23,343 nt of DNA from a virus: IMG/VR virus record IMGVR_UViG_3300007960_002713, positions 1 through 23,343 of that record. One strand, given 5' to 3'. The first letter of the stretch is position 1. Each line of letters starts with the position of its first letter. The position numbers and the translations under genes are program-made. The notes beneath the pieces are model-generated. The model was not told the DNA's origin. It worked only from the letters and a program-made list of their open reading frames with translations, and searched no databases. Shown piece by piece: positions 21,222 to 23,343 of the stretch.

Positions 21222-21622
21222 AGTTTCATCTCCTTGAACCCTGTGTTGGTGGAATAGACTACTTTTTTTATTCCTACCCATTTCATCGCTGCTTTGCACA
21301 TTTCGCATGGTTTGCTCATCCTTAGTTTATCTTCTATACTCATTCTCACAACATAAACCGTAGCACCTTCTGTGTTCTTTCTTTCTACATTTAGAATAGA
21401 ACCCAACTCGGCATGAATAGTTGCCCACTCTTTTTGTCTTGGAAAGAAACGAGAAGCAAATGAGTTGAACTTGGTTTTGTTGTGGGAGGTGTTTATTACA
21501 CGGGAACCCTTTACAAGAACAGCACCATGTCGATGATGGTGGTCGGATTGATAACTTATCCGAGACGCCAACTCAACATAGTTCTGTTCTTTTTTAGAGA
21601 GGGTTTTAGTTCTGCACTCCAT
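21218..21622 (-). CDS. dcd-like: dCMP deaminase-type (cytidine deaminase superfamily) enzyme
   Basis: This zinc enzyme probably deaminates dCMP to dUMP, feeding ThyX. The 134 aa product has the core TIHAELGS (His70, Glu72) and SKPCEMCKAAM (Cys106, Cys109), the three zinc ligands plus the proton-shuttling Glu. It is shorter than T4 dCMP deaminase (193 aa) and lacks an obvious allosteric insert, so cytidine, dCMP or another nucleotide are all possible substrates. The N-terminus contains an unusual DHHHRHG stretch (27-33). No SD precedes the ATG at 21622; the -10 box ends 6 bases before it, suggesting a leaderless message. It overlaps the exonuclease gene by 4 bases. Confidence 0.88.
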   Translation of the reverse strand: MECRTKTLSKKEQNYVELASRISYQSDHHHRHGAVLVKGSRVINTSHNKTKFNSFASRFFPRQKEWATIHAELGSILNVERKNTEGATVYVVRMSIEDKLRMSKPCEMCKAAMKWVGIKKVVYSTNTGFKEMKL

Positions 21623-21628
21623 GATAGA

Positions 21629-21657
21629 ATACTAAACTAAATTATACTAAAAGTCAA
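21629..21657 (-). promoter_or_regulatory. Sigma-70-type promoter of the deaminase gene
   Basis: Minus strand -35 TTGACT (21652-21657), -10 TAGTAT (21629-21634), spacer 17 bases. The -35 overlaps the end of recA. Only 6 bases lie between the -10 and the ATG. A TATAAT hexamer at 21641-21646 is a rival -10 but has no fitting -35. Confidence 0.7.
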
Positions 21658-22760
21658 GCACTTTCTTCGTAGAACTCGGTTGCGTCTCCTGAACGCTTAT
21701 CAAACTTCATAACAACCTCTTCGTCCATGATTTCTAAAACACGGGCTTTAAACTTGTCGTCTTGAAGTTTAGTCAACCAATGTGCTGATTGGAACTTCTC
21801 ACCAGTTCCGTCAGCATATTTGAGTTCATACCAAGCACCAGAGCGTTCTAGCTGCTCTGAACCTTGAATGGCATCAAACCAACTTTCCTCATCAGCAACA
21901 CCTACGGTGTCTCCCCAGAGGATTTGGAACTGACACTGACGACCTTGTGAACCAAAACGAGACTTCTCAAGTTTTACTTTCACAGTATTGCCGATACGAT
22001 AACCCTTATCGTCGGTGACGAAAGATGCCTTTGCTTTTGGTCGGGTCAACCAAATGCGTAGCGAATAGGTGTAAATCATTGCTTTACCACCCGGTGTCAT
22101 GTAAGGAGTGGTAAGTGCTTCAGAAGGAGAACGAGTGATGTTGTCCTTCAACTGATTTAGAACCAAGAAAGTAGACTGACTATTCGCAATAGGAACAGTT
22201 AATTTTGACATTCCTTTGGATAGAATGCGTGCTTTAACCGCCATAGTTGACTGTGGGTTGAAGTCGCCTTCTACATCTGAAATAGAAGGAGTAAGAGCCA
22301 AACTATCCCAGATAAAAAGAAACTGACTGTCTGTTGAAGAGAGTAGTTCCTCGATTGTTTCCAAGACAAACTCTACCGAGGTTGCTTGAACGTAAAGAAT
22401 CTTTGAAGGATCGCATCCTGCTTTCTCCAAGAAACTAAAGTCAAGTGACGACTCTGAATCAAAATAAACAACATCAATGCCCATCTTTTGGGCATTACCT
22501 GCTATTTGTGCTGCCATATAGGACTTACCACTTGCTTCCAGACCAGCAATCTCTGTAACTTTACCAACTGGAATACCAGCAACTTTACCTCGGCAGATAA
22601 TACTATCTAACCAACGAGCGCCTGTTGGAATCCATTGCTTTACAGTTGTTGGATTGTTTGGGTCTGCTAAGTCAACAGAGACTTCCTGTCCTGCTTTTTT
22701 ATTAATTAATTTTCTCATCTGGTCTATTGATAAGCGACCAGCAGATTTCTTTTTAGACAA
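21654..22760 (-). CDS. recA/uvsX: RecA/UvsX-type recombinase (TTG start)
   Basis: This ATPase coats single-stranded DNA and drives strand exchange, important for phage recombination-dependent replication and repair. The 368 aa product has Walker A GLEASGKS (73-80), Walker B FIWDSLAL (149-156), and the core from GKVTEIAG to TPGGKAMIYTYSLRIWL, with a RecA-like length. The first 20 residues are basic (SKKKSAGRLSIDQMRK). The start is a TTG at 22760 with GGGAGG 6 bases upstream, a very strong SD; no ATG is near, and Met15 lacks an SD. It overlaps the previous gene by 8 bases. I cannot tell RecA from UvsX with certainty. Confidence 0.92.
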   Translation of the reverse strand: MSKKKSAGRLSIDQMRKLINKKAGQEVSVDLADPNNPTTVKQWIPTGARWLDSIICRGKVAGIPVGKVTEIAGLEASGKSYMAAQIAGNAQKMGIDVVYFDSESSLDFSFLEKAGCDPSKILYVQATSVEFVLETIEELLSSTDSQFLFIWDSLALTPSISDVEGDFNPQSTMAVKARILSKGMSKLTVPIANSQSTFLVLNQLKDNITRSPSEALTTPYMTPGGKAMIYTYSLRIWLTRPKAKASFVTDDKGYRIGNTVKVKLEKSRFGSQGRQCQFQILWGDTVGVADEESWFDAIQGSEQLERSGAWYELKYADGTGEKFQSAHWLTKLQDDKFKARVLEIMDEEVVMKFDKRSGDATEFYEESA

Positions 22761-23076
22761 CTTCTTCCTCCCCTATACTCCCGTTCTTATCAGGTCTAAA
22801 AGCATAAATAGTTCCACGGTAAGCACGTTTATCAACTTTCATTGAAACATTACCACCGAAGTCTCTTACTTCTAAAATATATTCCTTAGAGCGTTGGATA
22901 AGATTAGAAACATCACTGTTATCAGACCAGAACCAAGCATAACCTTCTTTAATATCTTGTTTTGAAGCATGAACTGAAGATTCGCTATCTGGTCCCCCGC
23001 CGAGACCTTTATAACGATGTGCTAAATCTTGAAGCGCATCATCCCAACCGTCCTCTCCTTTTTTCCACTTTTTCAC
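22753..23076 (-). CDS. Small protein of unknown function, 107 aa (GTG start)
   Basis: I do not recognise this protein. It begins KKWKKGEDGWDDALQDLAHRYKGLGGGPDSESS, a basic start followed by a helix and a Gly-rich turn, then YAWFWSDNSDVSNLIQRSKEYILEVRDFGGNVSMKVDKRAYRGTIYAF, which looks like a small alpha/beta domain. The GTG at 23076 has AGGAGA about 7 bases upstream. It overlaps recA by 8 bases, so it is co-translated with the recombinase; a role near recombination is possible but unsupported. Confidence 0.72.
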   Translation of the reverse strand: MKKWKKGEDGWDDALQDLAHRYKGLGGGPDSESSVHASKQDIKEGYAWFWSDNSDVSNLIQRSKEYILEVRDFGGNVSMKVDKRAYRGTIYAFRPDKNGSIGEEEVV

Positions 23077-23085
23077 GATTATCTC

Positions 23086-23343
23086 CTAAAATGTATAAGT
23101 TGAATTGGTTTCTTGTTTCTTTTGTTTGATCAACCCAAATTTATCTTCCATGTTTTCATAATCGTTATAAAGATCGTTTGGAGTTGCTTTAATGTTCATT
23201 TTGAGGGTTTTGAATTTTGTTTTTTTATCTTTGATATCATATTTGAAGTGAGTTAGAAAACCTCCGTAGACCATTACTCGTCCACACTCGCACTCTCTCA
23301 CGTCTTCTCTTGCTCTTGAATAAACAGTTGTATTACACTCTTC
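23086..23343 (-). CDS. CxC zinc-ribbon-like phage protein, 5' end cut by the window
   Basis: The frame stays open to the right edge, with no stop in the 14 codons upstream of the GTG at 23301. The visible part reads EECNTTVYSRAREDVRECECGRVMVYGGF, then a Lys-rich tail. Cys in EEC..., then REC-E-CG and the following GG match the layout C(xxC)...S-R-x-R-D...C-x-CG...V-x-GG of a small conserved phage protein family (DUF7695-like, from memory), with a probable zinc knuckle. The first Cys pair lies at or beyond the edge. A GTG start at 23301 would remove half of the knuckle, so I treat the gene as partial. The function is unknown. Confidence 0.68.
   Translation of the reverse strand, partial: EECNTTVYSRAREDVRECECGRVMVYGGFLTHFKYDIKDKKTKFKTLKMNIKATPNDLYNDYENMEDKFGLIKQKKQETNSTYTF

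Noticed and set aside
21222-21308. ATG at 21308 as start of the exonuclease
   Set aside because: The extension lies in the deaminase gene and has no fold match; the TTG at 21221 has AAGGAG at 8 bases and starts just before the conserved IIIIDG strand.
1-23343. tRNA genes, CRISPR arrays, insertion sequences, integrase or attachment sites
   Set aside because: I saw no cloverleaf-like or direct-repeat arrays, no transposase-like products and no terminal repeats. The gaps are too short for most of these, though tRNAs cannot be excluded without a covariance search.

Overview
The window looks like part of the genome of a large, AT-rich tailed bacteriophage. Genes are packed on one strand (all read right to left, from 23343 towards 1), stops and starts overlap by 1-17 bases, many products are very small, and phage-type DNA replication, nucleotide-synthesis, chaperone and lysis-like genes lie together. 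Several small hypothetical proteins (for example the CxxC protein at 6187-6468 and the signal-peptide protein at 19576-19815) resemble, from memory, conserved proteins of marine T4-like phages of cyanobacteria and SAR11. No capsid or tail gene is visible, so the morphotype and host are inferred, not shown.

Layout in transcription order. (1) 23343-19241: a truncated zinc-ribbon-like gene, a small unknown gene, a RecA/UvsX recombinase (TTG start), a dCMP-deaminase-type enzyme, a 5'-3' flap exonuclease (TTG start), a membrane HExxH protein, a small secreted protein and a 53-residue gene. (2) 19240-16005: DnaB/gp41-type helicase and a B12-dependent class II ribonucleotide reductase. (3) 15961-13090: a Cys-rich lipoprotein-like protein, a coiled-coil protein, a GroES-like co-chaperonin, ThyX, a transglycosylase-like lysozyme (TTG start) and an unknown protein. 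(4) 13097-11859: a nucleotidyltransferase/GT-A-like protein, a small basic/acidic protein and a 40-residue membrane protein. (5) 11794-4245: a DnaE-type DNA polymerase, dUTPase, two proteins sharing an N-terminal tag, several small proteins, a DUF1599-like protein and a CBS-less IMP dehydrogenase/GMP reductase. (6) 4243-1: a Cys-containing sigma-4-like regulator, a very acidic scaffold-like protein, a membrane protein, a ClpP-like protease, a PD-(D/E)XK-like protein and GroEL (cut by the window edge).

The genes fit one programme. NrdJ, dCMP deaminase, dUTPase and ThyX form a nearly complete route to dTTP, and the GuaB/GuaC-like enzyme adds guanine nucleotide control. DnaE, the helicase, the exonuclease and RecA make up much of a replisome and recombination set. 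GroEL, the GroES-like protein and ClpP suggest phage-directed protein folding and processing. Six well-formed sigma-70-type promoters, all with a CTTGAC(A/T) -35 box, sit in six of the few intergenic gaps. Two of them place the -10 box only 6 bases from a start codon that lacks a Shine-Dalgarno (SD) sequence, suggesting leaderless mRNAs.

The strongest leads for something undescribed are: the pair of proteins at 6722-7896 with matching N-terminal LxE tags that look like capsid-targeting sequences; the 4-Cys sigma-4-like regulator; the GT-like cassette at 11953-13773; the ClpP with an acidic insert next to a scaffold-like gene; and the leaderless-promoter arrangement.
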